Source: Candidatus Omnitrophota bacterium
GTDB taxonomy: Bacteria; Omnitrophota; Gorgyraeia; Duberdicusellales; 4484-171
Reading direction: 5' to 3'
NCBI GenBank assembly: GCA_003154195.1
Contig: PMCS01000004.1
Location: forward strand, 1 to 38,191
Length of the DNA stretch: 38,191 nucleotides
Shown: one piece after another, positions 1-8,395 of the stretch
Position numbering within the stretch: position 1 is the stretch's first letter
How the letters are laid out: each line of letters begins with the position of its first letter
Notes under the pieces: generated by a model
Database searches by the model: none
The model's input: only the letters and a program-made list of their open reading frames with translations
What the model was told of the DNA's origin: nothing
Made by a program: the position numbers and the translations under genes

Positions 1-105
1 AAAGATTTAAAGATTATATCTTTTCGTGGTGAAAACTATTTTGTTTTTCCTTTTTTTATCAACTTCGTGCCCTTTGTGCCTTCGTGGTAAAAATGGGTTT
101 TTTTC
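1..105. repeat. Family A palindromic repeat, partial copy
   Basis: The window opens inside a copy of repeat family A. It shares the stretch AAAGATTTAAAGATTATATC with the copy near 31267, and ends with the right arm containing GTGCCTTCGTGGTAAA. The left arm lies outside the window. The rest of the 172-base gap before the first gene holds nothing I recognise. Confidence 0.75.
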
Positions 106-172
106 GTTTTTCATAAAACTTTTGACACTATCTACCAATCAGCTTTCACCCCCGACCCTACCGCTACAATCA

Positions 173-1243
173 TCAGAATGTTTTCGGTTTGAAGCCAGCG
201 GGTTTGCGCACCGGCTTACCCGCGTCAGCCTGCTTTTTGAATAACTCCCTTGCGTTGTCCGCATTAAATTCAAATATCTTAAACATCCGTTTATTATCAA
301 CCAGAATAACATTGCCTTCGCTGATATATAATTCCTTAATGTTTTTGTCGTTAATAGCGGTGTCGGCCTCGACATCTTTAGACCCGATGGCCTCTTTTAT
401 TTTCTTATAATCAAACTTTAGCGCATCGGCGGTATTAACCCACGTATTGTTTTTAATATCCCGGAGGCGCCGGCCGACATAATCGATAAATTTTTCCGGA
501 TAAACGCGCTTGACTGCCAGGGCGACGATTTTTTCTTCTTTGGCGTATTCAATTTCCGGAGATGAGCGGGCCGGCGTGACAAACCAGACATTTAGTTTAT
601 ATTTATTTTCCCCGCAAAGTTTAGCCAACCCGTTTAAAACATCCCATGCCTTAGGATTATAAAAATCAACAAAAAGATCGGTGGCGCCCGGTTTTTCGCT
701 GCGTCCGATAAAATAGAAAATACCGGACAGATTATTCTTCAATAATAGCGCGCCATTTTTTTCGTCAAAGATTGCCGATACCTTGGCAAATCTAGCGTCA
801 TCCTTCAATTCAAGAGGAAGAATGAAAGCCGGCAAAGTATCAAAATTATATTTTTTTAATAATTCCTGCGCTGTTGCTTCGCGGTAGTCCAGCGTATTGA
901 AACTTAAACCAAGAAATATCGAGCGCAGGGTTTCTTGGGGCAGAGCCACGGAACAAAAGAGGCAATCTTTGTCCGTAATAATCGTCCCGCTTGTTTTCTT
1001 AACGTCAAAATAAGCGCAAACCGCTTCGGGTTTACCCGCGTTAAGGCACCGGTTAACCAGGCCTTCCCTGGGCGAACAGTCGCTATCCTGGCGGCAAGCC
1101 GGCGCAACGGTTTTAGCCGCCTCGGTTGCATTGGCAATCGTCGCGTTTTCGGTTTGCGCATAAACGCAGAAGGGATACGCAAAAAACATTATAATAAAAA
1201 TATTTTTTTGTATTTTAACCCAGGCCTTAATAATCGCTGGCAT
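173..1243 (-). CDS. Secreted thioredoxin-fold-like protein with CxxC
   Basis: 356 residues. The N-terminus has a hydrophobic segment ending around VYAQ (residues 12-30), a likely signal peptide. A low-complexity Ala/Thr stretch and a Cys-rich section (C50, C56, C66, C76) follow. The CLFC motif near residue 94, and further on LPAFILP, look like a thioredoxin-fold CxxC and its cis-proline loop. The first domain is therefore probably a DsbA/DsbC-like or thioredoxin-like periplasmic domain. The second half (about 200-356) has a mixed alpha/beta pattern I cannot assign. It lies 99 bases downstream of clpP, where clpX often sits in other bacteria, and ends the leftmost gene train. Disulfide exchange or redox sensing is an inference; no exact family is recognised. 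Confidence 0.75.
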   Translation of the reverse strand: MPAIIKAWVKIQKNIFIIMFFAYPFCVYAQTENATIANATEAAKTVAPACRQDSDCSPREGLVNRCLNAGKPEAVCAYFDVKKTSGTIITDKDCLFCSVALPQETLRSIFLGLSFNTLDYREATAQELLKKYNFDTLPAFILPLELKDDARFAKVSAIFDEKNGALLLKNNLSGIFYFIGRSEKPGATDLFVDFYNPKAWDVLNGLAKLCGENKYKLNVWFVTPARSSPEIEYAKEEKIVALAVKRVYPEKFIDYVGRRLRDIKNNTWVNTADALKFDYKKIKEAIGSKDVEADTAINDKNIKELYISEGNVILVDNKRMFKIFEFNADNARELFKKQADAGKPVRKPAGFKPKTF

Positions 1244-1342
1244 AAATTTCTCCTCCCTTTTGCGGCATTACCAAAACAAAAAACTTCCGTCCGCAGATTT
1301 CACAATTTACAAATTCTGATACTCCCGGATTAATAAAATAAC

Positions 1343-1942
1343 TTACTTTTTATCCCTTGCCGAAATTATAACTTCATCGACCAGGCCGTAATCCTTCGCC
1401 TCCTCGGCGCTCATAAAATAATCCCGGTCGGTATCTTTAAGAATCTGTTCGATAGTTTTCCCTGTATGAAACGACATGATTTCATTGACTTTTTGCCTCA
1501 AACGTAAAATCTCATTCGTCTGGCGGGAAATATCTTCCGCCGTGCCCTGCACCCCGCCCCAGGGCTGATGAATCATTATCCGCGAATTAGGCAAAGCGCG
1601 GCGTTTGCCTTTTGTCCCGGCGCAAAGCAGAACCGCGCCCATACTGGCGGCCTGGCCGACGCAATAAGTCGCCACATCGCACTTTAAAAATTGAATCGTG
1701 TCATAAATCGCTAATCCGGCGGTAATTGCCCCTCCGGGGGTGTTGATATAGACATTAATATCTTTAGTTACATCGTCCATTTGCAAAAACAACAGCTGCG
1801 CGATAATAACATTGGCAACCATATCGTCGATGGGCGTGCCGATAAATAAAACCCTGTCCTTTAAAAGGCGGGAATAGATATCGTAGGCGCGTTCAACCTG
1901 GCCGGTTTTTTCGATCACAATAGGAACGTATTGATTGTTCAT
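1343..1942 (-). CDS. clpP: ATP-dependent Clp protease proteolytic subunit ClpP
   Basis: 199 residues, the usual length. It is the serine peptidase chamber of the cytoplasmic Clp protease, which degrades proteins fed by a Clp ATPase. The triad is visible: S100 in GQAASMGA, H125 in MIHQPWGG and D174 in [17 protein letters not shown] strong ribosome-binding site (AAGGAGGTTGAT) sits directly before the ATG at 1942. Upstream lies tig (trigger factor), the classic tig-clpP order, separated by a family D repeat. No clpX follows in this window; the next gene encodes an unrelated secreted protein, so the ATPase partner must be elsewhere. Confidence 0.97.
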   Translation of the reverse strand: MNNQYVPIVIEKTGQVERAYDIYSRLLKDRVLFIGTPIDDMVANVIIAQLLFLQMDDVTKDINVYINTPGGAITAGLAIYDTIQFLKCDVATYCVGQAASMGAVLLCAGTKGKRRALPNSRIMIHQPWGGVQGTAEDISRQTNEILRLRQKVNEIMSFHTGKTIEQILKDTDRDYFMSAEEAKDYGLVDEVIISARDKK

Positions 1943-1956
1943 ATCAACCTCCTTAA

Positions 1957-2090
1957 AAACTTGGTTAGGGTAAGGGTAACGATGCCAGTATGGGTTAGGG
2001 TTAAGGTGAAGGCCTTAGAATTAGTATCGGCCCTAACCCTTGCCTTAACCCAAACCGGCTTCTTTACCCTAGCCTTAACCGATTAACGTA
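1957..2090. repeat. Family D palindromic repeat (GGTTAGGGTAAGG type)
   Basis: It fills the clpP-tig gap. The left arm is built of TTAGGGTAAGGGTAACGATG-like words, and the right arm is the complement (CCTAACCCTTGCCTTAACCC, then CCGGCTTCTTTACCCTAGCC). The whole stretch can fold into one long imperfect hairpin. Related copies lie at 11240-11376 and 13223-13426. Confidence 0.85.
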
Positions 2091-2096
2091 TCTCTC

Positions 2097-2987
2097 TCAC
2101 TCTGTATAATCAGCCTGGCTCAACAAATATCCCAAAACAACCTCGCCTAGATTATGCTCGGGTTTTAGGCCTTCCTTTTTGGCGATTGCCTCTAAGATAT
2201 AGTATAATTTTACTTCTTCTTCGGCCAGCGGTTTCAGCTTTTCCTCGATATCTTTTTTATATTTTTCGATATCCTCTTCCGGAATATTTCTTGAACGCAG
2301 ATGATACAACTCCCTATCCATTAATTCTTTATGGCGCTCTTCCAGCTCATGCCGGGGGATATCGGTTTTAATTTTATCTAAAAGGTGCTTGGAAATCTGG
2401 CTGTCGATCTTACGCCGCCTTTCTCTCAGTTTTTCGACAAAAATCTCGGCTTTTACCGCCTCGCGAAATCCGGCGATATTAGGATAGCCCGCCCATCGGG
2501 CTAAATCATCGTCATTTAAATCTTTTTCGGTAGCTTTCTTTATTTCTTCTTTAATATTGGTCAAAACTTTCTCGATTTCCTCTTCCTTGACCTCAGCCGC
2601 CTTATCCTTAACCTTGATCCCCCGATATTCCGCTTCGTCAAGCTCCAGTTGCGGTTTGATTTCAAGCTGAGCGCAAAATTTTAAGCTTTTATCGGTAAAT
2701 TCAATGTCGGAAATATCAGGGTTGCCGGCGGGAATAAGCTTATTTTCATCCAGGGCATTTTTATAATACACCGGAAGCATTTTTTTTAAAAATTCTTCCT
2801 TAAGCGACCCGGAATATCTTTTCTCTAAAACATCCAGCGGCGCGCTCCCCGGACGAAACCCGGGAACTTTTAAAGACTTGCCGATTTCGGCATAAGCCTC
2901 TTTTCTGTCCCGGGACAGGTTCTCTTCTTCGATTGTGACAGTTATGATTCTTTTTAGCTTATCAATTTTTTTTACTTCCGTTTTCAT
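2097..2987 (-). CDS. tig: Trigger factor lacking the PPIase domain
   Basis: 296 residues, against about 430 for usual trigger factors. The N-terminal ribosome-binding domain is clear, with the signature GFRPGSAP at residues 43-50 (canonical GFRxGxxP). The linker strand region (EIKPQLELDE) leads into EEEIEKVLTNIKEEIKK and then directly into the helical substrate-binding arm (GYPNIAGFREAVKAEI, then a charged helical C-terminus). The FKBP-type peptidyl-prolyl isomerase domain that normally lies between, from about residue 150, is absent. The protein probably still docks on ribosomes and chaperones nascent chains, without prolyl isomerase activity. The position just upstream of clpP is conserved in many bacteria. 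GAGGAG precedes the ATG. Confidence 0.9.
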   Translation of the reverse strand: MKTEVKKIDKLKRIITVTIEEENLSRDRKEAYAEIGKSLKVPGFRPGSAPLDVLEKRYSGSLKEEFLKKMLPVYYKNALDENKLIPAGNPDISDIEFTDKSLKFCAQLEIKPQLELDEAEYRGIKVKDKAAEVKEEEIEKVLTNIKEEIKKATEKDLNDDDLARWAGYPNIAGFREAVKAEIFVEKLRERRRKIDSQISKHLLDKIKTDIPRHELEERHKELMDRELYHLRSRNIPEEDIEKYKKDIEEKLKPLAEEEVKLYYILEAIAKKEGLKPEHNLGEVVLGYLLSQADYTE

Positions 2988-3023
2988 TATAGATTCTCCT
3001 CAATATTAATATGTCTGTTATTT

Positions 3024-3086
3024 AAATCCGCCCAGGGCGGATTTGCCGATAAATTCACCTTGCGGCTTGCCGCAAGGTGAATTTAT
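3024..3086 (-). terminator. Twin hairpin downstream of lptB
   Basis: There are two perfect inverted repeats back to back. The first is AAATCCGCCC/GGGCGGATTT (3024-3044). The second is an 18-bp stem (3049-3066 with 3069-3086, beginning ATAAATTCACC) that ends right at the lptB stop codon. No clear U-tract follows on the minus strand. It could be a terminator, an mRNA-stabilising hairpin or a REP-like element between lptB and tig. Confidence 0.55.
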
Positions 3087-3809
3087 TTACATCCGGAAAT
3101 CTTTACCCAGATAAACCTCTTTCGCCTTGGTATCATTTATCAAATCGCTCGAGGTGCCGGAAATAAAAATATTTCCCTCGGCGATCAGGTACGCCCGATC
3201 AGTTATGGAAAGTGTCTCGCGCACATTATGATCGGTCAACAGTATTCCGATGCCTCTTTGTTTAAGGTCGGCAATAATCTCTTTTGCTTCACCGACCACA
3301 ATCGGGTCGATTCCGGAAAATGGTTCATCCAGCAAAAGAAAAGACGGATTATTCACCAAAGCCCTAGTAATCTCAAGCCGGCGTGTTTCGCCGCCGCTTA
3401 GCGTATAGGCTTTATTTTTTCTCAAATGAGAGATCTTAAGTTCTTTCAACAGTTCCTCGAGCCGCCGGTTGCGTTCCGTCGAACTCAGCTCAAGCGTTTC
3501 CAATATCGCCATGATATTCTCTTCGACGGTAAGTTTACGAAAAACCGACGGTTCCTGAGAAAGGTAACCGATACCGTAACGCGCTCTGGTATGAACCGGC
3601 AAATACGTTATATCCTGATTATCAAATAAAATCTCCCCGCTGTCGGGAGAAACAATACCGACAATCATATAAAAAGTAGTGGTTTTACCGGCGCCGTTGG
3701 GCCCAAGCAAACCCACAATTTCTCCCCGGTTTACCGAAAGCGATACGTTTCGCACTACCGTCCGGTAGCCGTAGGATTTGATTAAATTATTCACCTCAAG
3801 TAATTTCAT
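3087..3809 (-). CDS. lptB: LPS export ABC transporter ATPase LptB
   Basis: 240 residues, typical for LptB. It hydrolyses ATP at the inner face of the cytoplasmic membrane to drive LPS extraction by LptFG. Walker A is GPNGAGKT (36-43), the Q-loop region is [10 protein letters not shown] (81-90), the ABC signature is LSGGE (137-141), Walker B is LLLDEP (158-163) and the switch histidine is in LLTDHN. Its start overlaps the stop of the fused lptC-lptA gene by ATGA, which indicates translational coupling. lptF and lptG are not in the window. Confidence 0.96.
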   Translation of the reverse strand: MKLLEVNNLIKSYGYRTVVRNVSLSVNRGEIVGLLGPNGAGKTTTFYMIVGIVSPDSGEILFDNQDITYLPVHTRARYGIGYLSQEPSVFRKLTVEENIMAILETLELSSTERNRRLEELLKELKISHLRKNKAYTLSGGETRRLEITRALVNNPSFLLLDEPFSGIDPIVVGEAKEIIADLKQRGIGILLTDHNVRETLSITDRAYLIAEGNIFISGTSSDLINDTKAKEVYLGKDFRM

Positions 3810-4648
3810 AAATGAGGAGACTTATCCCCTTCCTTAGAGAAGTATATAACTTTTGGCCTGCCTTCAAGCGTAAGCCGGTCATCCACGGCGAAATAGGTAG
3901 CCTTGCGCGCGTAAGTAACGTTTTCCTCTTTTAATATCTTCACTTTACCGATGCAGATTATTTTTACCATCCGTTTGTTTTTCGCGTCAAAAAATACTAC
4001 CGCCTTATCGCAAAAAATCTTAGCTTGCTCGCTCTCGATAACGACATCTTTTATAAAAACAGCCCGGCCCTTGTTGTAATCGATTTTCAAAGGCCCTACG
4101 CTGGTAGCAATAACCGGTTTTTTATCGCTGCCGCCGGGGACAAATCTGGCGTTTACATCCTCCTCAAAGTCGGCGTTTTGAAGCGCGGTATCGGCAGTGA
4201 AACCCTTCGCCTTCACCTCGACGCTCTTATTTCCTACCCTTACCCAATCGTCGGTTTCAACAATATTTTCATTGCGGTGCCAGTTTAAACGATTCGTGTC
4301 AAAAGAAATACCCTGGCGGTTTTCAATATGGACATTATCTCTCAAAAAAATATTCATATTTTCCTTACTCAACTTGGCGACATCGGACATTATCTTAACC
4401 TCATCGTTGGTAGTGTAATAGGTAGCCTTCATCACATCGATATCGATATCCTTATCGTAAATCGTAGCGTAATCACCCCTCACCTCCCAATCCTGCAAAC
4501 CGTTTTCTTTATAATTAGAAAGGTAGAAATCCTTAATCCTCTGCTTGGCAGCGCCGGTCGCGTTCACGGCAGTAAGATTCTGCCCGAATGCCGTTAGGGC
4601 AAATAAAATATTAAAAAGTAAAAAGGATATTTTTTGTTTTAAAAACAT
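3806..4648 (-). CDS. LptC-LptA fusion, LPS transport bridge protein
   Basis: 280 residues with an N-terminal hydrophobic segment (about 5-22) serving as signal or anchor. Residues 35-150 read as an LptC-type jellyroll ([13 protein letters not shown], then [12 protein letters not shown]). Residues 155-275 continue with OstA/LptA-type strands ([53 protein letters not shown]). LptC and LptA are normally separate proteins forming the periplasmic LPS slide; here both folds appear in one chain. The gene is coupled to lptB by a 4-base overlap and lies 56 bases downstream of kdsC. The fusion is my reading of sequence pattern. An elongated LptC, or an LptA with repeated strands, is the alternative. 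Confidence 0.82.
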   Translation of the reverse strand: MFLKQKISFLLFNILFALTAFGQNLTAVNATGAAKQRIKDFYLSNYKENGLQDWEVRGDYATIYDKDIDIDVMKATYYTTNDEVKIMSDVAKLSKENMNIFLRDNVHIENRQGISFDTNRLNWHRNENIVETDDWVRVGNKSVEVKAKGFTADTALQNADFEEDVNARFVPGGSDKKPVIATSVGPLKIDYNKGRAVFIKDVVIESEQAKIFCDKAVVFFDAKNKRMVKIICIGKVKILKEENVTYARKATYFAVDDRLTLEGRPKVIYFSKEGDKSPHL

Positions 4649-4704
4649 ATTAATATACCAAATTAACGGGTAAAGTCAAATTGCAAAAATTTTAAAATTT
4701 AGAC

Positions 4705-5244
4705 TCAAACTTTCAGAAACCTACTAATTATATCCCCAAGTCCCCGCGCCTCGATAATAAGATCGACGACTTCCCTCACCGCCCCTTCTCCGCCGTATCG
4801 TTCAGTCACATAGGCGGCGGCTTTTTTTATAACCGACGGCGCATCGCCGACCGTAACCGGAACCCCGACTTTTTTCATCAACCCCAGATCGAGCAGGTCA
4901 TCGCCCATAAAACACATTTCGCCTTCGCTGACTTTATATTGTTTCTTTATCAGCGGCAGGCTCTGTTCCTTAGGTAAAATCCCGGCAAAAACTTGCGCGA
5001 TTTTCATATCGCGCGCGCGGCGGCGGACAACCGGGCCGTCCTTGGCGGTAATGATTATCGTTTTAATACCGGCCGCGGCCAAAAGAACTACTCCCAGGCC
5101 GTCTTTAACATTAAAAATCTTCGATTCACCGCCATGGCTGTCATAAATTATCTCGCCCCTGGTCAAAACCCCGTCGACATCAAGCAAAAGAAGTTTTACT
5201 TTTTTGAATAAATCTTTAGTATTGCGGCTTTTTCCACGCGGCAT
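4705..5244 (-). CDS. kdsC: 3-deoxy-D-manno-octulosonate 8-phosphate phosphatase
   Basis: 179 residues, a HAD-superfamily C0 phosphatase that dephosphorylates Kdo-8-P to Kdo in the cytoplasm. The nucleophile motif is LLLDVDGVLTRGEI (about 18-31). The second motif, normally TGRSS, is here IIITAKDGPVVRRRA, and the metal motif is GDDLLDL. The length and lack of a cap domain fit the family. It lies between kdsD and lptCA in the Kdo/LPS export train. Confidence 0.94.
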   Translation of the reverse strand: MPRGKSRNTKDLFKKVKLLLLDVDGVLTRGEIIYDSHGGESKIFNVKDGLGVVLLAAAGIKTIIITAKDGPVVRRRARDMKIAQVFAGILPKEQSLPLIKKQYKVSEGEMCFMGDDLLDLGLMKKVGVPVTVGDAPSVIKKAAAYVTERYGGEGAVREVVDLIIEARGLGDIISRFLKV

Positions 5245-5274
5245 ATTATTTTATACCAAAATATTTTATTGTTT

Positions 5275-5349
5275 TCAAAACGGACGGGACTCAGGCCTGT
5301 CCCTACGATATCCGCGATCATCTGCTTCTTCCAATCCGCGATCATCTGC
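5275..5349. repeat. Short hairpin plus 16-bp tandem direct repeat
   Basis: Between kdsD and kdsC there is GGGAC-TCAGGCCT-GTCCC, a small hairpin of the kind seen in dispersed bacterial repeats. It is followed by ATCCGCGATCATCTGC twice (5310-5325 and 5334-5349). The second copy ends four bases before the kdsD stop codon. Confidence 0.7.
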
Positions 5350-5353
5350 GCTA

Positions 5354-6334
5354 TCAAATAATGCCGGCCGCAATCAAATCCTGGATATCCAGCATGCCCA
5401 CGGGATGGTTATAGTCATCGACGACCGGCACTTCGTCAATCTTTTTCTTTTCTAAAACCTTAAGCGCCTCGGAAGCCAAATCATTATCGTTGACCGTGAC
5501 CGGATTCTTCGTCATTACGTCTTTTATTTTATTTTTTAAAAGATGGGGAAAGCGCTCCAGATTACGCCGCAAATCTCCGTCCGTAAATATCCCGATTAGC
5601 CTGTTTGCACTATCGACTATGACCGCGGCGCCGGCATGAGAAGAGGTGATTTTCACCAGCACGTCTTTTACAAGAGCCTCTTCGTGGACCACCGGATTAA
5701 ATTTACCCTTGCGCATTATATCCCTGACTTTCAATAAAAGCCGCCGGCCCAAAGAACCGCGGGGATGAAAAAGGGCGAAGTCTTTTTCCTGAAAACCTTT
5801 TATTTTCATCAGAATCACGGAAATCGCGTCGCAGGCCGCCAACATCGCCGTAGTGGAAGTTGTAGGCGCCAACCCCAGGGCGCAGGCTTCCCGGTTTATT
5901 CTCACATTTACCACGCTGTCGGAATAACGCGCTAAACTGGAATTACTATTCGCGGTAAACGCTATAATCCGGGCGCCGATTTTTTTTACAAACGGTATAA
6001 GGGTTTTAACTTCTTCGGTTTCCCCGCTATAGGATAAAACCGCGACCACATCATCCTCTTTAATCCGTCCTAGATCGCCATGGACGGCTTCGGCGGCATG
6101 CAGCCAGAAGCTGGATGTCCCCGTGGAAGAAAGCGTGGCGGAAAATTTCTGGCCGATGATCCCGGCTTTGCCCATACCCGTAACAACAATTCTTCCTTTA
6201 CAATCGGATAAAATTTTCAAAGTTTCCAGAAAATCTTCGTTCAGGATTCGCTTTAACCCCAAAATCCCTTCCGCTTCGATATCAAAAACATCCCGCGCCC
6301 AATCTAATATCTCTTCATTTTTGAAACGCTTCAT
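5354..6334 (-). CDS. kdsD: D-arabinose 5-phosphate isomerase (SIS + 2 CBS)
   Basis: 326 residues. It interconverts ribulose-5-P and arabinose-5-P, the precursor of Kdo-8-P. The SIS domain (about 30-190) shows VVTGMGKAGIIGQKFSATLSSTGTSS, then HAAEAVHGDLG, SYSGETEEVK and GLAPTTSTTAML. Two CBS domains follow (about 205-326), starting at VRDIMRKGKFNPVV and VMTKNPVTVNDND. These are the full marks of the KdsD/GutQ family. AAGAGG lies before the ATG. It sits 20 bases downstream of the tandem carbohydrate-binding-like gene, inside the Kdo operon. Confidence 0.96.
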   Translation of the reverse strand: MKRFKNEEILDWARDVFDIEAEGILGLKRILNEDFLETLKILSDCKGRIVVTGMGKAGIIGQKFSATLSSTGTSSFWLHAAEAVHGDLGRIKEDDVVAVLSYSGETEEVKTLIPFVKKIGARIIAFTANSNSSLARYSDSVVNVRINREACALGLAPTTSTTAMLAACDAISVILMKIKGFQEKDFALFHPRGSLGRRLLLKVRDIMRKGKFNPVVHEEALVKDVLVKITSSHAGAAVIVDSANRLIGIFTDGDLRRNLERFPHLLKNKIKDVMTKNPVTVNDNDLASEALKVLEKKKIDEVPVVDDYNHPVGMLDIQDLIAAGII

Positions 6335-6354
6335 TTTTACCTCTTATCTTTTAT

Positions 6355-7584
6355 CTATTCGAACTTAATCTCATCCAGATATATAGTGGATTCTTCTTTA
6401 TTTTCATTGATTTTTGCTACCCAACAGAAACCGCCTGTAATATAAGACATATTTTTGTCTTTTAAATCGAGAGTATACTGCGTCCATTCTTTGTTCAACA
6501 CGAGCGGCCCGCTGCTGACAATATCCGAATCGGGAAATGCTCCGGAAATGCCGCCTACCTTGAATCCCTCTACGCATTCCCCGCCCTTAGCGCCCCTTGC
6601 CCAGAATGTCAGCTTGCTGGCTTTAGAGAGGTTATATCCGGCGTCAACATAACCCCAGTTATTGGCCTGGCTCTGCCAAAAAATACCTGCCCAGCCCGCG
6701 CCCTGATAGCCGCAGCTGCAGTAATTAATTTTAATGCAGGTATTTCCCGAATAAGGATTCTCCGGACAGGCTCCCTCATATTTTATATCGCCGTAATCGC
6801 CCATCCATCCGGAGGGAATAAAATGGTTCTTTACAGAATTAGCGTCCGCATAGACATAAAAAGGCATATCCTGAAGGGATCTTGTTTCAGCCTTTAAGTT
6901 CGGGTCGAATTCAAATTTTATTTCATCCAAATAAAAGGTACACCCCTGGGGGTTGAAAGCCGTAGAAGTCATCCAGGCAAATCCTCCGTTTAGATAGGAA
7001 AGGTCTTTGCCAACCAGACTTATGGTGTATTGTTTCCAGGTATTCGTTAATTCTATAGGCGCTGTTTCTACTGCCGTAGAATCGGAATAAGCCCCTTTTA
7101 TGCCGCCGACCATAAATTTCTGGATTACCTCTCCGCCCTTGGCGCCCCTGGCCCAAAAGGTAACCTTATTCATACCGCTAAGGTCAAAACCGCCCGTTTT
7201 CGACCCCCAGTTGTTCGCCGGATTCTGCCAATACACCCCGGCCCAGGCGTTGCCCTGTTTCTTGTTCGCACGATAAACAAACTGAAGGCAGGTCGCCCCG
7301 CGATAGGGATTGCCAGTGGACTGGTCGTTAAGACTGATATCTCCGTAGTCGCCCATCCAACCGGAAGAAGAGTAATGGTTATCTTTATCATCTTTATCCC
7401 GATAAACGATAAACTCCTTTATATTACCTACGGATGATCCCTTTATCAAACCTATGGCGTCTACTTTAGCCGGCCCCGATTCGTGATACTTGTCTTCCTC
7501 GCAATGAGTGATATTGAAATCAGCGGCGCAAGCGTGCCCTGTCGCCATGGTTAATATCAATAACATAAATACCGTCGTCTTCAT
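6355..7584 (-). CDS. Secreted protein with two tandem carbohydrate-binding-like domains
   Basis: 409 residues with a clean signal peptide (1 to about 20, ending ACAA). Two homologous units of about 170 residues follow (roughly 55-228 and 240-409). Both contain SGWMGDYGDI, an NPY(R/S)G-TC(L/I) motif, WAG(V/I)(F/Y)WQ, ANNWG, (V/L)TFWARGAKGGE, a KW-TQYT/TWKQYT strand, and end in YLDEIKFE. This is the pattern of a beta-sandwich galactose-binding-like or CBM-like domain; the exact family is not assigned. No catalytic domain is present. It is wedged 3 bases from kdsA and 20 bases from kdsD, so it is co-transcribed with Kdo synthesis genes. A role at the cell surface, for example glycan binding, is inference. 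Confidence 0.85.
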   Translation of the reverse strand: MKTTVFMLLILTMATGHACAADFNITHCEEDKYHESGPAKVDAIGLIKGSSVGNIKEFIVYRDKDDKDNHYSSSGWMGDYGDISLNDQSTGNPYRGATCLQFVYRANKKQGNAWAGVYWQNPANNWGSKTGGFDLSGMNKVTFWARGAKGGEVIQKFMVGGIKGAYSDSTAVETAPIELTNTWKQYTISLVGKDLSYLNGGFAWMTSTAFNPQGCTFYLDEIKFEFDPNLKAETRSLQDMPFYVYADANSVKNHFIPSGWMGDYGDIKYEGACPENPYSGNTCIKINYCSCGYQGAGWAGIFWQSQANNWGYVDAGYNLSKASKLTFWARGAKGGECVEGFKVGGISGAFPDSDIVSSGPLVLNKEWTQYTLDLKDKNMSYITGGFCWVAKINENKEESTIYLDEIKFE

Positions 7585-7587
7585 TTT

Positions 7588-8379
7588 TTATTTTATCGCG
7601 GTTCGAATTTTAAAAATAGTCTTCAGCAACGCCCCGACTTTACCCAACGGGTATACCGCATGCTTATCGGAAAGGGCGGCCGACGGCTTAGAGTGTACTT
7701 CCATAAATAACCCATCCACGCCGCAGGCAACCGCAGCTTTTGCCAAAGGCGCGACAAATTCCCGGTCGCCTCCGGAAATACCGCCGGCGGCGGAAGGACG
7801 CTGCAGAGAGTGGGTCGCGTCATAGACAACCGGATAACCTAATTTCCTTAGCCATAAAAATGAGCGGAAATCAACGACTAAATTATTGTAGCCAAAGGAG
7901 CTCCCTCTCTCGGTAATAATAATTTTATCATTCCCCGTTGATTTTATCTTTTCCACGATATACTTTATATCCCCGGGAGCCAGAAACTGCCCTTTTTTGA
8001 TATTGATAATTTTTTTTGTCTTAGCCGCGGCCAGAATCAAATCGGTTTGCCGGCATAAAAAAGCGGGAATTTGTATAATATCCAGGACCGCGGCGGCGGC
8101 TTTTACCTGATCGACACAGTGTACGTCGCTCAAAATCGGAACGTTACACTTAGTTTTCACTTTTTCCAAAATTTTCAGCCCCCGTGATAAACCGGGCCCC
8201 CGGTAGGAACCGACCGAGGTACGGTTTGCCTTATCAAAACTGGCTTTAAAAATAAAAAGTACGTCCGGATAAGCGGCGGTCAAATCTTTGAGATAAAAAG
8301 CCGTATCCATCGTTGACGCTTCATTTTCCATCACGCACGGCCCGGCGATAAATATGAATTTGTCTTTATATTCGATCAT
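7588..8379 (-). CDS. kdsA: 3-deoxy-8-phosphooctulonate synthase, likely metal-dependent class
   Basis: 263 residues. It condenses phosphoenolpyruvate with arabinose-5-P to Kdo-8-P. Landmarks are FIAGPCVMEN (residues 8-17), FKASFDKANR, GPGL, LSDVHC, IPAFLCRQTDL, NIKKGQFLAP, TERGSSFGYNNL, YDATHSLQ and MEVHSKP. The GPC at 13-15 carries the cysteine used by metal-dependent KdsA enzymes, where the E. coli type has Asn. It lies 16 bases downstream of kdsB and 3 bases before the next gene, so it is a tight operon member. Confidence 0.97.
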   Translation of the reverse strand: MIEYKDKFIFIAGPCVMENEASTMDTAFYLKDLTAAYPDVLFIFKASFDKANRTSVGSYRGPGLSRGLKILEKVKTKCNVPILSDVHCVDQVKAAAAVLDIIQIPAFLCRQTDLILAAAKTKKIINIKKGQFLAPGDIKYIVEKIKSTGNDKIIITERGSSFGYNNLVVDFRSFLWLRKLGYPVVYDATHSLQRPSAAGGISGGDREFVAPLAKAAVACGVDGLFMEVHSKPSAALSDKHAVYPLGKVGALLKTIFKIRTAIK

Positions 8380-8395
8380 AGTTAGAAGGGAATTC

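Noticed and set aside
1957-2090. Telomere or chromosome end suggested by TTAGGG words
   Set aside because: The words are answered by their complement in a palindrome between genes, and recur at two other internal loci.
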